Positions 41,694-51,425 are shown, counted from the first letter of the stretch. The stretch is 64,000 nucleotides of DNA from Stagnihabitans lacustris (GCF_025950525.1 NZ_JAPDGS010000003.1:124001-188000), one strand, 5' to 3'. The notes: generated by a model from the sequence alone, not told the origin. Numbers and translations are program-made.

Positions 41694-42545
41694 CTAGTCC
41701 GGCAAGCGATATTCCACGAGTTCGGCGCGAAACAGCTTCAGGAAATTGTCGTCCGACACCATCGAGGCCACCAGCCCCGTCCCATCGCGCCAGATCGACA
41801 GCCCCTCCAGGTTGTCATGGGTGCCAAGCGCGGTTTGCAGGATCAGCGCTTCGGTCCCTTGGTCAAACCGCCTGATGCGGCTGGCAAAACCCGCGGGGCC
41901 TGCGAAAAGCCGCTCCAGCACATAAAGTCGGCCCTTGTCGTCGAAACAGGCATCGGCGACCAGCCAAAAGGGGTCATGGCGCAGGGAATAGGCCTTTTCC
42001 CAGGCGGTCCCGGTCCAGGTGAAGACCGGCAAGTCGCCCTTCACCGCCGCTTCGGGGATCAGCCACAGCGTGCCATCGGGGGCGCGGGCCAGGGCCTCGA
42101 AGGCGGTGTTCGGGGGGAATTGCGCGAACGCTTTGGGCCGCGGCATCCGGGTTGAGGGCTGGCCGATCCGCGGCATCGAAAGGACCCGCGCCGTGCCCTC
42201 TGTCGATATCCAGGCCCGCCCGCCGGGACCCACGGCCAGGCCCTCGGTGTCGGACTGGCCGTCGCGCAGGGGCCGACCCTTTGCGTCCAGCACCGCCAGC
42301 AGGGGCCCGGAGGTCACTTGTCCTGCCGCACGGTCGATCTTGACCCGCAGAAAGCCGCCCTTGTCGGTCAGGATCACCGCGCTGGCGCCATCCGCCGTCA
42401 TATGCAGCGCCGAAAAGCCGCCGCCGGGCAGGGCTTTCAGGTCAAAGGACCGCAAGAAGCCCTCGGGCGGCAGCGGGCCCGCCGCGCTTTGCAGGCCCAT
42501 CAGCCACAGACCAAGGATCAGTTGGCCGAGAGAACGGCGGCGCAT
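41694..42545 (-). CDS. Esterase-like activity of phytase family protein (phytase-like domain)
   Basis: A 283-residue exported protein with an N-terminal signal sequence (RRRSLGQLILGLWLMGLQSAAG) and a beta-propeller-like body of the phytase-like family PF13449: DTEGLAVGPGGRAWISTEG, FEALARAPDGTLWLIPEA and NLEGLSIWRDGTGLVASMVSDDNF. These DNEGL/D-x-LEG-type motifs mark the family, whose enzymatic activity is mostly untested. ATG 42545 is used; it lies inside the 3' end of mepA, overlapping by 28 bases, so coupling with mepA is likely. Periplasmic location is inferred. Confidence 0.8.
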   Translation of the reverse strand: MRRRSLGQLILGLWLMGLQSAAGPLPPEGFLRSFDLKALPGGGFSALHMTADGASAVILTDKGGFLRVKIDRAAGQVTSGPLLAVLDAKGRPLRDGQSDTEGLAVGPGGRAWISTEGTARVLSMPRIGQPSTRMPRPKAFAQFPPNTAFEALARAPDGTLWLIPEAAVKGDLPVFTWTGTAWEKAYSLRHDPFWLVADACFDDKGRLYVLERLFAGPAGFASRIRRFDQGTEALILQTALGTHDNLEGLSIWRDGTGLVASMVSDDNFLKLFRAELVEYRLPD

Positions 42546-43405
42546 TGTGCAGGCAGATCGGACATCAAAAGCTGGCGCGCGCCCTTTTTGCGCGGGGCGG
42601 CGGGGACCGGCGTCTTGGAGGGCTTCGGATGCAGATAGGCATCCGACACCCACCACATCAGCGTGTCGTCGCAGCCATCCCCACCGTTCGACAGTTCAGC
42701 CACCGTGGGCTTTTGCCTTTCGCACAGCGGCGAGCCCTTGGGGCATTTCAGCCGGACATGCATGTGGTCTTCGTGGTTCGCCTCGGGCCGGATCTTTTGC
42801 AGCCAGGCCTTGTCGGCGGGGGTGGCGGTCTTGCACATCTCGATCTTGATGGCGGCGGCGACGAAGATGCGGTCGACGCGGGGGTCCTGGGCCGCCAGCC
42901 GCAGAACCTCACGATAGGACGGGTCCCAGTTGCCATTGACCGACAGCTGGTCATCCGACCGGATCGAGATGGCCGACATCTTCTCGCGCTCGCGCCGGGA
43001 ATGGTCCAGCCGGTCGGGGATAGAGAACCAGATGTCGACATCCAGCCCCATCTGGTGACTGGCATGGCCCGAATTCATCGGCCCGCCGCGCGGATTGCCG
43101 ATGTCACCGATATACAGACCGCGCCACCCGGCGGCCTGCACGGCGGCCGACAGTTCCATCAGATAGGCCACCGTCACCGGCTGGCCCCAGTTGCGGTTGC
43201 GCGACAGGCGCATGGCCTGCCAGGTCGGCCCGGTCTCGGCCAGTTCGACATTGCCAGCCGCACAGCCCTTGCCATAAGCGCCCACAGGCTGCGCTTCCCC
43301 GGCAGTCGGCAGGGGCTTGGCGGAAAACAGCGTAGCGGCGGTGGTTTCGGCAAGCCCCGCACTGCCCATGCAGGCCATCAGCCCGGCGATGATCCAGGTT
43401 TTCAT
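42518..43405 (-). CDS. mepA: Penicillin-insensitive murein endopeptidase
   Basis: A 295-residue periplasmic zinc peptidase (M74 family) that cleaves D-alanyl-meso-diaminopimelyl cross-links in peptidoglycan. The signal peptide is MKTWIIAGLMACMGSAGLAE. Zinc ligands are visible in NSGHASHQMGLDVDIW (His and Asp) and EANHEDHMHVRLKCP (His pair). Several cysteines suggest disulfides. It starts in the stop codon of the MFS gene upstream (ATGA) and overlaps the phytase-like gene downstream. Confidence 0.93.
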   Translation of the reverse strand: MKTWIIAGLMACMGSAGLAETTAATLFSAKPLPTAGEAQPVGAYGKGCAAGNVELAETGPTWQAMRLSRNRNWGQPVTVAYLMELSAAVQAAGWRGLYIGDIGNPRGGPMNSGHASHQMGLDVDIWFSIPDRLDHSRREREKMSAISIRSDDQLSVNGNWDPSYREVLRLAAQDPRVDRIFVAAAIKIEMCKTATPADKAWLQKIRPEANHEDHMHVRLKCPKGSPLCERQKPTVAELSNGGDGCDDTLMWWVSDAYLHPKPSKTPVPAAPRKKGARQLLMSDLPAQCAAVLSAN

Positions 43406-44754
43406 CTTTCCCCCTTGGGTTTGACCCATCCGAGCAGCACCATCCCCAAAAGGAACAGCAAGATCAACGGGATGGCGATGCCGATGCGCTGGCTTCCGCT
43501 GATCGTGGTGGCCAAGGCAATGCCGGCGGGCGCGATGAAGGACGTGACCTTGCCCGACAGCGCATAAAGCCCGAAGCTTTCGGTCGCATGGGCGGGCGTC
43601 GTGTGAAACACCATCATCGTGCGGCTTGACGATTGCAGCATCCCCCCCGCCGCGCCGATCAACATGCCGCAGGCGTAGAATATCTTGTCCGCCACGCCAG
43701 GCGCCAGAGCCGCCCCGTAAAAGCTGTCCGAGGTCATCCCCGCGATCACCAGGCAAACCGCGATCAGCACCCAGATTGACACGACCATGACCGGCTTTGG
43801 CCCGCGGGCGGAATCCACGCGGCCTCCGATCCAGGAGAACACCGCCGCCGCCAAGGCCCCCGCGATGCCAAAGACGCCGATCTGGGTGATCGACCAGCCC
43901 AGAACCCCCGCCGCATAGACCCCGCCAAAGGCGTAAAGCGCGTTCAGCGCGTCGCGGTAGATCATCGACGACCCCAGATGCGCAAACAGCGACCCGCGCC
44001 GCGGCAGGCTGCGGATCAGGTCGGTCAGGCTTTGCAGCGCGCGGCCCATGCCGGTGGCGACCCTTGGCACCTCATGCACCCACAGAAAGAAGGGCACCAT
44101 GAAGACCGCGAACCAGATGGCGGTAAAGGGGCCGACGGACCGCGTCCCCTCGCGTGCTGCGGGGTCAAGGCCGAACAGCGGGTCCAGCCCGATCAGCGTC
44201 TTGCCGCTGTCGCCGCTTTCGGCCAGCAAAAGCAGCATGATGACCAAGGAGATGATCCCGCCCAGATAGCCAAAGGCAAAGCCATAGCCCGAGACCCGGC
44301 CCATATCCGCGTCGTCACACAGGTCGGGCATCAGCGCATTGGTAAAGATCGTGGCGAACTCCATCCCCACCATGCCGATGCCGAACCAGATTTGCGCCAT
44401 CAACAGGTCGGGTGAGGTGGGCATCAGGAACCACAACATCGCCGAGCCCAGGATATACAGCCCGGAAAAGCTGACGATCCAGGGCATCCGCCGCCCCGTG
44501 CCATCGGCAAAGGCGCCCAGCAAAGGCGCCATCACCGCGATCAGAACGCCGGTGATCGACTGGCCCCAGCCCCAATAGGCCTGAGCTGCGGCGCCCGCCG
44601 CCTCGGGGGCAAGGCCCTGGCCTGCGAAATGGGCCGTCGCGACCTGCTGGAAATAGGGGCCAAAGACAAAAGTAAGAAGCAGCGTGTTATAGGGCTGGCT
44701 GGCCCAGTCAAAGAACCACCACCCCCAGATGCGCTTCCTGCTTGTCGTTCCCAT
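43402..44754 (-). CDS. MFS transporter, UMF1/Atg22-like family
   Basis: A 450-residue inner-membrane transporter with about twelve helices. WWFFDWASQPYNTLLLTFVFGPYF near the N-terminus, GAFADGTGRRMPWIVSFSGLY and GYGFAFGYLGGIISLV are diagnostic of the Atg22-like/UMF1 family. Substrates of bacterial members are not established; a role in amino acid or metabolite export has been suggested from the yeast relative. ATG 44754 is chosen because the short upstream extension lacks conservation. Its stop overlaps mepA, suggesting a cell-wall recycling link, which is inference only. Confidence 0.85.
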   Translation of the reverse strand: MGTTSRKRIWGWWFFDWASQPYNTLLLTFVFGPYFQQVATAHFAGQGLAPEAAGAAAQAYWGWGQSITGVLIAVMAPLLGAFADGTGRRMPWIVSFSGLYILGSAMLWFLMPTSPDLLMAQIWFGIGMVGMEFATIFTNALMPDLCDDADMGRVSGYGFAFGYLGGIISLVIMLLLLAESGDSGKTLIGLDPLFGLDPAAREGTRSVGPFTAIWFAVFMVPFFLWVHEVPRVATGMGRALQSLTDLIRSLPRRGSLFAHLGSSMIYRDALNALYAFGGVYAAGVLGWSITQIGVFGIAGALAAAVFSWIGGRVDSARGPKPVMVVSIWVLIAVCLVIAGMTSDSFYGAALAPGVADKIFYACGMLIGAAGGMLQSSSRTMMVFHTTPAHATESFGLYALSGKVTSFIAPAGIALATTISGSQRIGIAIPLILLFLLGMVLLGWVKPKGER

Positions 44755-44869
44755 GCCGCAACCCCATCTTTTCCCCGGATGAAGCCCCAAGCCCCGCAAT
44801 TAAGCAAGCCAGAGATTGCGGATGCCTTGGGTTCAAGCTACCACATCTACGCAAACGAAAGGGCCTGCC

Positions 44870-45154
44870 ATGACCTCGATCCTGCAAATCCTGTTGATGC
44901 TTGTTGGCATCGCCCGTTGGGTCATCCTGATCCATGTCATCATGAGCTGGCTGATCAACTTCCAGGTGCTGAACCTGCGTCAACCCTTGGTCGCGCAGAT
45001 CTGGTATGGGCTGAACCGCGTTCTGGACCCGGTCTATTCCCGCGTGCGCCGGTTGATCCCCGGGACGGGCGGCATCGACTTTGCGCCGCTGATCGTGCTG
45101 TTGGCGATCTATGCGCTGGAAATCGTGATCCGCAACAATCTTTACTCCTTCTAG
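44870..45154 (+). CDS. YggT family membrane protein
   Basis: A 94-residue protein with two hydrophobic helices flanking a conserved loop (ILIHVIMSWLINFQVLNLR, then NRVLDPVYSRVRRLIPGTGGIDFAPLIVLLAIYAL in part). The PxR-P-G-GGxDxxP pattern is that of the YggT family, linked to cell-envelope and division functions in other bacteria. ATG 44870 follows AAAGGG. It is divergent from the MFS gene and followed after 64 bases by recQ. Confidence 0.88.
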   Translation: MTSILQILLMLVGIARWVILIHVIMSWLINFQVLNLRQPLVAQIWYGLNRVLDPVYSRVRRLIPGTGGIDFAPLIVLLAIYALEIVIRNNLYSF

Positions 45155-45218
45155 GCTGGGGTTAACCCGGCCTTAACCAAGTTCGGGGCAAAAGTCCCAT
45201 GTGTTCCAGATTGACCTC

Positions 45219-47267
45219 ATGACCTCACCGGAAGAGTTGCTCCACCAAGTCTGGGGCTTTGCAGGGTTTCGGCCAGGCCAGGAAGAGATCGTCCAGGCGG
45301 TGATCGCGGGCGAAAACACGCTGGCCATCATGCCGACGGGCGGGGGCAAGTCGCTGTGCTTTCAACTGCCCGCGCTGTGTCGGGATGGGGTGACGGTGGT
45401 GATTTCGCCGCTGATCGCGCTGATGCGGGATCAGGTCCGCAGCCTGAAGGCGGCAGGGGTCGAGGCGGGGGCGCTGACCTCGGGGAATACGGAATCCGAG
45501 ACGGAAGAGGTGTTTCGCGCGCTGGACGACGGGCGCTTGCGGCTGTTGTATCTGGCGCCCGAACGGCTGGCCTTGCCGGGGACCCTGGCCCTGCTGCGTC
45601 GGGCGCGTGTCGGGCTGATCGCGGTCGACGAGGCGCATTGCGTCAGCCAATGGGGCCATGACTTCCGCCCCGATTACCTGCGCATCGGGACGCTGCGGCG
45701 CGACTTGGGCGTGCCTTTGGCCGCCTTTACCGCCACCGCAGACGCCGAAACCCGGGCCGAGATCGTCACGCGGCTGTTCGACGGCACGGCGCCCCGCACC
45801 TTTCTGCGCGGCTTTGACCGGCCCAACATCCGCCTGTGTTTCGCGGTCAAGGATGCGCCGCGCGAGCAGATCCTGTCCTATGTCAGGGTGCGCAAGGGCC
45901 AGTCCGGCATCGTCTATTGCGGCAGCCGGTCGAAATGTGAGGTGCTGGCCATGGCCCTGCGTGAGGCGGGCCATCCGGCGATCTATTACCACGCCGGCAT
46001 GGACCCCGAAGAGCGCCGCCAGGCCGAGCTGCGCTTTCAGCAAGAGGACGGGCTGATCGTCGTGGCCACGGTCGCCTTCGGCATGGGGATCGACAAGCCC
46101 GATATCCGCTGGGTCGCCCATGCCGACCTGCCCAAGTCGATCGAGGGCTATTACCAGGAGATCGGCCGCGCCGGTCGCGATGGCAGCCCCGCCGACACGC
46201 TGACGCTGTATGGCCCCGAGGATATCCGCCTGCGCCGGTCCCAGATCGACGAGGGCGCCGCGCCGACCGAGCGCAAAGAGGCCGACCACGGCCGCCTGAA
46301 CGCGCTTTTGGGTCTGGCCGAGGCGGTGGGCTGCCGCCGTCAGGTGCTGCTGGGCTATTTCGGCGAGGACTCCGGTCCTTGCAGCAATTGCGACCTGTGC
46401 GAGCGTCCGGCCAAGCTGTTTGACGCAACCGAGGCGGTGCGCAAGGCGCTGTCGGTCGTGCTGCGCACCGGGCAGATGTTCGGCGCGGGCTATCTGATCG
46501 ACGTCCTGACCGGCAATGCCACGATGCGGGTCAAGGAAAAGGGCCATGACCAGCTTCCGACCTTTGCCGTCGGCCGTGACCTGTCCAAGGGCGCCTGGAC
46601 CGCGGTTTTCCGTCAGATGATGGGCCGCGACCTCCTCCGTCCTGATCCGGAACAGAACGGCGGGCTTTACATGACCGAAGCCGCGCGCCCCGTGCTGCGC
46701 GGCGAAGTTCAGGTGACTTTGCGCGCCGATACGGTCGAAAAGGCCTCTGGTTACGTGACCAAAGCCGCGTCGCAGGTGGGCGAGGACGACTTGCCGCTTC
46801 TGTCGGCGCTAAAGGCGAAACGCCGCGCCCTGGCCGAGGCGCAGGGCGTGCCGGCCTATGTCATCTTTGCCGACCGCACCCTGATGGAACTGGCCGAGAA
46901 AAAGCCGCAGACCCTGGATGAGATGTTCGGCATCACCGGCATCGGCATGAAAAAGCTGGAAAGTTATGGCGAGGCGTTTTTGGCGGTGATCCTGGGGGGC
47001 GCGGCCGAGGCGCCCTCTCCGGCGCGGCGGAAACTGGTCGGGCGCGAGGCGGGGGCGATCTTTGACCGCCTGGCCGAGGCGCAGGTGGCGCTGTCGCGGG
47101 GCGAGGATGGGACGGGGAAATACCTGTCCTGCACGGATTCGACGCTGCGGCAAATTGCGGAACGGCGGCCGGGCAGCCTGGACGAGCTTTACCACGTGCA
47201 GGGCATGGGCGAGCAAAAGGTGGAACGGTTCGGCCCCGCCTTCCTGCAGGTCCTGCGCAACGCATGA
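45219..47267 (+). CDS. recQ: ATP-dependent DNA helicase RecQ
   Basis: A 682-residue 3'-5' superfamily 2 helicase in recombination and replication restart. Motifs: Walker A MPTGGGKSLCFQLP, DEAHCVSQWGHDFRPDY, FTATAD, and GMGIDKPDIRWVAH with QEIGRAGRDG. A zinc-binding region has C-x16-C-x2-C-x2-C (CRRQVLL to CSNCDLC). The RQC winged helix follows, then two HRDC domains (about nucleotides 46795-46985 and 47045-47250), compared with one in E. coli RecQ. ATG 45219 is preferred to GTG 45201; neither has a clear ribosome site. A hairpin follows the stop. Confidence 0.95.
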   Translation: MTSPEELLHQVWGFAGFRPGQEEIVQAVIAGENTLAIMPTGGGKSLCFQLPALCRDGVTVVISPLIALMRDQVRSLKAAGVEAGALTSGNTESETEEVFRALDDGRLRLLYLAPERLALPGTLALLRRARVGLIAVDEAHCVSQWGHDFRPDYLRIGTLRRDLGVPLAAFTATADAETRAEIVTRLFDGTAPRTFLRGFDRPNIRLCFAVKDAPREQILSYVRVRKGQSGIVYCGSRSKCEVLAMALREAGHPAIYYHAGMDPEERRQAELRFQQEDGLIVVATVAFGMGIDKPDIRWVAHADLPKSIEGYYQEIGRAGRDGSPADTLTLYGPEDIRLRRSQIDEGAAPTERKEADHGRLNALLGLAEAVGCRRQVLLGYFGEDSGPCSNCDLCERPAKLFDATEAVRKALSVVLRTGQMFGAGYLIDVLTGNATMRVKEKGHDQLPTFAVGRDLSKGAWTAVFRQMMGRDLLRPDPEQNGGLYMTEAARPVLRGEVQVTLRADTVEKASGYVTKAASQVGEDDLPLLSALKAKRRALAEAQGVPAYVIFADRTLMELAEKKPQTLDEMFGITGIGMKKLESYGEAFLAVILGGAAEAPSPARRKLVGREAGAIFDRLAEAQVALSRGEDGTGKYLSCTDSTLRQIAERRPGSLDELYHVQGMGEQKVERFGPAFLQVLRNA

Positions 47268-47268
47268 G

Positions 47269-47289
47269 GCTCCGTGTCAAGCACGGAGC
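47269..47289 (+). terminator. Hairpin after recQ
   Basis: GCTCCGTG and CACGGAGC form a perfect 8-bp stem with a TCAAG loop, right after the recQ stop. The following AGCTTTGCG has only a short T-run, so termination may be partial. Confidence 0.5.
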
Positions 47290-47306
47290 AGCTTTGCGCC
47301 CCGGAT

Positions 47307-47341
47307 ATGCTGCGCAGCATTAACCAAGCTCGCTGCGCAGC
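47307..47341. repeat. Twin palindromes between recQ and the aldo/keto reductase
   Basis: ATGCTGCGCAGCAT (47307-47320) is a perfect 14-bp palindrome, and its core GCTGCGCAGC recurs at 47332-47341, with centres 23 bases apart. They may be operators or hairpins of a small RNA. The second copy of the 4053-type intergenic repeat (47391-47435) lies just downstream in the same gap. Confidence 0.5.
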
Positions 47342-47390
47342 AAGACGTTGAAATTCATATAAAGCCGCCTTTGTCCCCCTCATCTGGTCA

Positions 47391-47435
47391 TAAATATCCT
47401 TGGAGGGGTTCGGGGTGTCAGACGGCCCCCCTGAC
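47391..47435. repeat. Intergenic palindromic repeat (copy 2)
   Basis: TAAATATCCTTGGAGGGG followed by GGGGTGTCAGAC and CCCCCCT is related to the block at 4053-4100 (AAATAT, G-run, opposing C-run). No gene is seen in the 254-base gap that contains it. Confidence 0.4.
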
Positions 47436-47521
47436 GCATCCAGCCGCGCCACGGCAATCGTTTTCCTTGAAACCCGATGCAAGGGGGGCTAGCTAATTGC
47501 GACAGCCAGGAGGAGCCCCCG

Positions 47522-48541
47522 ATGTATCTTGCCAGCCCCGACCGTTACGACCAGATGCCCTATCGCCGCTGCGGGCGCTCGGGCCTTTTGCTGCCGGCGA
47601 TCTCGCTGGGGCTGTGGCAGAATTTCGGCGGCACGGATGTTTTCGAGACCTACCGCGCCGTCCTGCGCCGCGCCTTTGACCGTGGCGTCACGCATTTCGA
47701 CCTGGCGAACAACTACGGCCCGCCCTATGGGTCGGCCGAAGAGAATTTCGGCGTGATTTTCGCCAAGGATTTCAAGGCGCACCGCGACGAGCTGATCATT
47801 TCGTCCAAGGCGGGCTGGGACATGTGGCCGGGCCCCTATGGTCTGGGCGGGTCGCGCAAACATGTGCTGGCCTCGGCCGATCAAAGCCTGAAACGGATGG
47901 GGATCGACCACTTCGACATCTTTTATTCGCATCGGCCGACGCTGGACGTGCCCTTGGAGGAGACCATGTCGGCTCTGGTGCAGCTGCATCGGCAGGGCAA
48001 GGCGACCTATGTCGGCATCTCCTCCTATGGGCCGGAACGCACCAAGCAGGCCGAAGCGATCCTGCGCGCCGAGGGCGTGCCGCTGTTGATCCATCAGCCC
48101 AGCTATTCGCTGGTCAACCGCTGGATCGAATTCGGGCTGCTGGACACGTTGGAGTCCGTCGGCGCGGGCTGCATCGCCTTTTCGCCGCTGGGTCAGGGGA
48201 TGCTGACGGGCAAATATCTGAACGGCGTGCCAGAGGATGCGCGGGCGGCGAAGGGCGGGTCCTTCAACATGAAACTTCTGACCGAGGAAAACCTCGGCCG
48301 CATCCGCGCGCTGAACGACATCGCGGCCAAGCGCGGGCAGTCTTTGGCGCAAATGGCGATCGCCTGGGTGCTGCGCGACCCGCGCGTGACCTCGGCGCTG
48401 GTGGGCGCGCGCAACGTGGCGCAGCTGGATGACTCGTTGAATTCGTTGAACAAACTTGACTTCACGGCCCAAGAACTGGCCGATATCAACCATCATGCCA
48501 CCGAAGGCGGCATTGATCTGTGGCGGGGGCTCAGCGACTGA
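47522..48541 (+). CDS. Aldo/keto reductase (YghZ/L-glyceraldehyde 3-phosphate reductase-like)
   Basis: A 339-residue NADPH-dependent reductase of the AKR14 group. It shows the catalytic tetrad region (HFDLANNYGPPYGSAEENFG with Asp and Tyr, SSKAGWDMWPGPYG with Lys and YSHRP with His) and the cofactor segment SPLGQGMLTGKYL. These features match YghZ, which detoxifies L-glyceraldehyde 3-phosphate and methylglyoxal. ATG 47522 follows GGAGGAGC. Its stop overlaps the epimerase start (TGATG), so the two form an operon. Confidence 0.88.
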   Translation: MYLASPDRYDQMPYRRCGRSGLLLPAISLGLWQNFGGTDVFETYRAVLRRAFDRGVTHFDLANNYGPPYGSAEENFGVIFAKDFKAHRDELIISSKAGWDMWPGPYGLGGSRKHVLASADQSLKRMGIDHFDIFYSHRPTLDVPLEETMSALVQLHRQGKATYVGISSYGPERTKQAEAILRAEGVPLLIHQPSYSLVNRWIEFGLLDTLESVGAGCIAFSPLGQGMLTGKYLNGVPEDARAAKGGSFNMKLLTEENLGRIRALNDIAAKRGQSLAQMAIAWVLRDPRVTSALVGARNVAQLDDSLNSLNKLDFTAQELADINHHATEGGIDLWRGLSD

Positions 48542-49422
48542 TGCGTATCGTTTTCACCGGAGGCTCGGGCAAGGCCGGGCGCGACGTCATCCCCTATTTG
48601 CTGGCGCAGGGGCACCAGGTTCTGAATGTCGACCGGGTGGTGCTGAACCATCCCGGCGTCCATACTTTGCTGGCCGATCTGACCGATGGCGGCGAGACGA
48701 TGAACGCGCTCTCTTGCCATTTCGGCTATGACGGTTACGCCGCGCCGGGCGGGCCTGCGCGCCCGGATGCGGTGGTGCATTTCGCCGCCGTGCCGCGCAT
48801 CCTGATGCGGCCGGACAATGCGACCTTCATCGAAAACGTGACCTCGACCTATAATGTGATCGAGGCCGCGATGAAGCTGGGCATCCGCAAGGTCGTGATC
48901 GCCTCTTCGGAAACCACCTATGGGGTCTGCTTTGCCGAGGGCGACCGCGACTACAAGGAATTCCCGCTGACAGAGGACTATGACGTTGATCCGATGGACA
49001 GCTATGGCCTGTCCAAGGTCGTCGGCGAAAAGACCGCCCGCGCCTTTGCCGAACGATTTGGCGCCGATATCTACGCGCTGCGGATCGGCAATGTCCTGTC
49101 GGTCGAGGATTACGCGAACTTCCCCGAGTGGTTGGACAACCCCTTGATGCGAAAGCGCAACGCCTGGAGCCATATCGACGCCCGCGACCTGGGCCAGATC
49201 GTTGACCTTTGTGTCCGCAAGGACGGCCTGGGCTATCAGGTTTTCAACGCGGTGAATGACAACATCACCGCGCGAGAGCCCGCGCGGGAGTTTCTGGCCC
49301 GCGTGGCCCCGGGGACCCCGATCACCGGGGCTCTGGAAGGGTTTGACGCACCGCTGTCGAACGCCAAGATCCGCAAAGTCTTGGGATTCAAGCAAAACTA
49401 CGACTGGCGCGACTTGGTCTGA
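48541..49422 (+). CDS. NAD(P)-dependent epimerase/dehydratase (extended SDR)
   Basis: A 293-residue short-chain dehydrogenase/reductase. The Rossmann motif is TGGSGKAGRDV (TGxxGxxG), and the active-site YGLSK (Tyr-x3-Lys) follows SSETTYGV. HFAAVP and HIDARDLG are other extended-SDR landmarks. Substrate is unknown: a nucleotide sugar or uronic acid is possible; partnership with the overlapping aldo/keto reductase points to sugar catabolism. It converges directly on cheB with no intergenic base. Confidence 0.85.
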   Translation: MRIVFTGGSGKAGRDVIPYLLAQGHQVLNVDRVVLNHPGVHTLLADLTDGGETMNALSCHFGYDGYAAPGGPARPDAVVHFAAVPRILMRPDNATFIENVTSTYNVIEAAMKLGIRKVVIASSETTYGVCFAEGDRDYKEFPLTEDYDVDPMDSYGLSKVVGEKTARAFAERFGADIYALRIGNVLSVEDYANFPEWLDNPLMRKRNAWSHIDARDLGQIVDLCVRKDGLGYQVFNAVNDNITAREPAREFLARVAPGTPITGALEGFDAPLSNAKIRKVLGFKQNYDWRDLV

Positions 49423-50538
49423 TCACTTGGCCAAACGCAGGGCTGCCGCCGCGATCCGCTCCAGCGGCAGTTCCTGTTCCACGGCCCCCAGCGCCATGGC
49501 CTCTTTCGGCATCCCATAAACGACGCAGCTGGTCTCGTTCTGCCCAATGGTCGAGGCGCCAAGGTCGCGCATTTCCTTCATGCCGCGCGCGCCATCGTCG
49601 CCCATGCCGGTCAGGATGATCCCCACGGCATTCGACCCGGCATAGCGCGCAACCGAGCGGAACATGACATCGACCGAGGGCCGGTGGCGCGAGACCATGG
49701 GGCCGTCGCGCACCTCAACATGATATTGCGCGCCGGATCTGGCCAGCAAAGTGTGACGGTTGCCCGGCGCAATCAGCGCATGGCCGCGCAAAAGCCGGTC
49801 GCCGTTGCGCGCCTCTGACACCGTGATCGCGCAGATCGAATCCAGCCGCTTTGCAAAGGCGGCGGTGAAGTTCTCTGGCATGTGCTGCACGATGATGATC
49901 GGCGGGCAATCCATCGGCATGCTTTCCAGCAGGACGCGCAAAGCCTCGGTCCCGCCGGTCGAGGCGCCGATGGCGATGATCTTCTCGGTCGTGCGCAGCA
50001 TGGCCGAGCCCGACGCCTGGGCCTTGGGCGCCGCCAGCATCGCATCGGCCGAGAGTTTCGGTGCGACAAGGTTGGTCGAGTTGATCACCTTGACCTTCGC
50101 CCGGGCGGCGGCCAAGACGGCATCGCGGACCCGCTCTGCCGCCTCCTCCAGGAATTGCTTCACGCCCAGCTCTGGCTTGGCAATGATTTCCACCGCGCCA
50201 GAGGCGAGGGCCGCCAGCAGGGTTTCGGACTTTTCCGTGACCAGCGACGAGCAGATCACCACCGGAATCGGATGCTGCGCCATCAGTTTTTTCAGGAAGG
50301 TGACGCCGTCCATCCGGGGCATTTCGACGTCAAGGATGATGACATCGGGCCGGACCTGGCGCAGCTTTTCGGCCGCGGCAAAGGGGTCGCCGACCGCGGC
50401 GATGACTTCGAACCGCGGATCGGACGTCAGAATATCCGTCAGGGCGCGCCGCACCACAGCGCTGTCGTCGACGATGAAGACCCGGATGACGCGGGATTTC
50501 GGGTCAGAGGGTTGAAGTCGGCCAGGATGCTGGGACAT
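49423..50538 (-). CDS. cheB: Chemotaxis-specific protein-glutamate methylesterase/deamidase CheB
   Basis: A 371-residue adaptation enzyme. The N-terminal receiver has [13 protein letters not shown], phospho-acceptor Asp in [11 protein letters not shown] and a Lys in IIAKPELG. The linked methylesterase domain has the catalytic triad region [10 protein letters not shown] (Ser), QHMPENF (His) and [10 protein letters not shown] (Asp). It removes methyl groups from receptors when phosphorylated by CheA. It is the last gene of the che operon, 4 bases after cheR. ATG 50538 is used; the upstream extension lies in cheR. Confidence 0.95.
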   Translation of the reverse strand: MSQHPGRLQPSDPKSRVIRVFIVDDSAVVRRALTDILTSDPRFEVIAAVGDPFAAAEKLRQVRPDVIILDVEMPRMDGVTFLKKLMAQHPIPVVICSSLVTEKSETLLAALASGAVEIIAKPELGVKQFLEEAAERVRDAVLAAARAKVKVINSTNLVAPKLSADAMLAAPKAQASGSAMLRTTEKIIAIGASTGGTEALRVLLESMPMDCPPIIIVQHMPENFTAAFAKRLDSICAITVSEARNGDRLLRGHALIAPGNRHTLLARSGAQYHVEVRDGPMVSRHRPSVDVMFRSVARYAGSNAVGIILTGMGDDGARGMKEMRDLGASTIGQNETSCVVYGMPKEAMALGAVEQELPLERIAAAALRLAK

Positions 50539-50542
50539 GGCG

Positions 50543-51424
50543 CTAACCTTTACGGAAAATCGAGGGGCCACAGGCTGTCATTCCTGGTGGCAGGCCGTGA
50601 TGGCTGTCAGAATGGCCCAGGATCAGATAGCCACCCTGGCGCAGACGGGCGGTGACATTGTTCAAACAGGCCTGGCGGTCATCGGGCGCGAAATAGATCA
50701 GGACGTTTCGCAAAAAAATGATGTCTGCCAGTGGGATATCGGGCAGTTCCTGCAGCAGGTTGCCTTGAGCAAAGCTTGCTCGGTTGCGCAGTTCGGGCGC
50801 GACGCGATACAGCCTTTGCCCATTGGCGATGGCCACACCGGGACGGGAGCGCAGGAAATACTGCCGCTTGCGCTCTTCATTGACGCCGGCGAGTTCGGTG
50901 GCGGTGAAAATCGCCCCCGCGGCCCGCCGCAAAACCCCGGCGGAGATATCAGAACCAACCATGCCCCAGCGCAGCCCGCCGGTGATCGTCTGCGAAAACC
51001 GATCCAGCACCATGCCGGCCGACCAAAGCTCTGGCCCGGTCGAACAAGCCGCGCTCCACACCGTCAGGGGATGCAAGCGGCCGGCGCCAGCCTCGTTCAA
51101 AGTGGGCAGGCCGGTCTTTTCCATCCAGTCGAAATGCGCGGGCTCACGGAAAAAGCTGGTCGTATGGGTGACCAGGCTTTCGACCAAGCGGGCGGTCTCG
51201 GCCTCGCCCGAGGGGCTTTCCAGAACCTCGAGATAGGCCTCATAGCTGTCAAGTCCCAGGGCTTGCAGGCGGCGATCCAGACGGAAAGTTAGGAACTGCT
51301 GGTTCTTGGGGTCGACGCGGATGCCGGCGACGGTCTTCAGCCGTTCGACGATGGCGGCGGCGACGCGTCGCGACATGCGGCCTTGCGGCGCGAAAGGATC
51401 GGGGGAAGGATGTGCGCCCATCAT
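50543..51424 (-). CDS. cheR: Chemotaxis protein methyltransferase CheR
   Basis: A 293-residue SAM-dependent enzyme that methylates receptor glutamates. It has the N-terminal helical domain ([20 protein letters not shown]) and the SAM-binding domain with [16 protein letters not shown] and [16 protein letters not shown] (usually CSTGEEPY, so the last residues differ), then [10 protein letters not shown]. Length is normal. ATG 51424 or 51421 begins one base after the cheW stop. Confidence 0.92.
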   Translation of the reverse strand: MMGAHPSPDPFAPQGRMSRRVAAAIVERLKTVAGIRVDPKNQQFLTFRLDRRLQALGLDSYEAYLEVLESPSGEAETARLVESLVTHTTSFFREPAHFDWMEKTGLPTLNEAGAGRLHPLTVWSAACSTGPELWSAGMVLDRFSQTITGGLRWGMVGSDISAGVLRRAAGAIFTATELAGVNEERKRQYFLRSRPGVAIANGQRLYRVAPELRNRASFAQGNLLQELPDIPLADIIFLRNVLIYFAPDDRQACLNNVTARLRQGGYLILGHSDSHHGLPPGMTACGPSIFRKG

Positions 51425-51425
51425 G

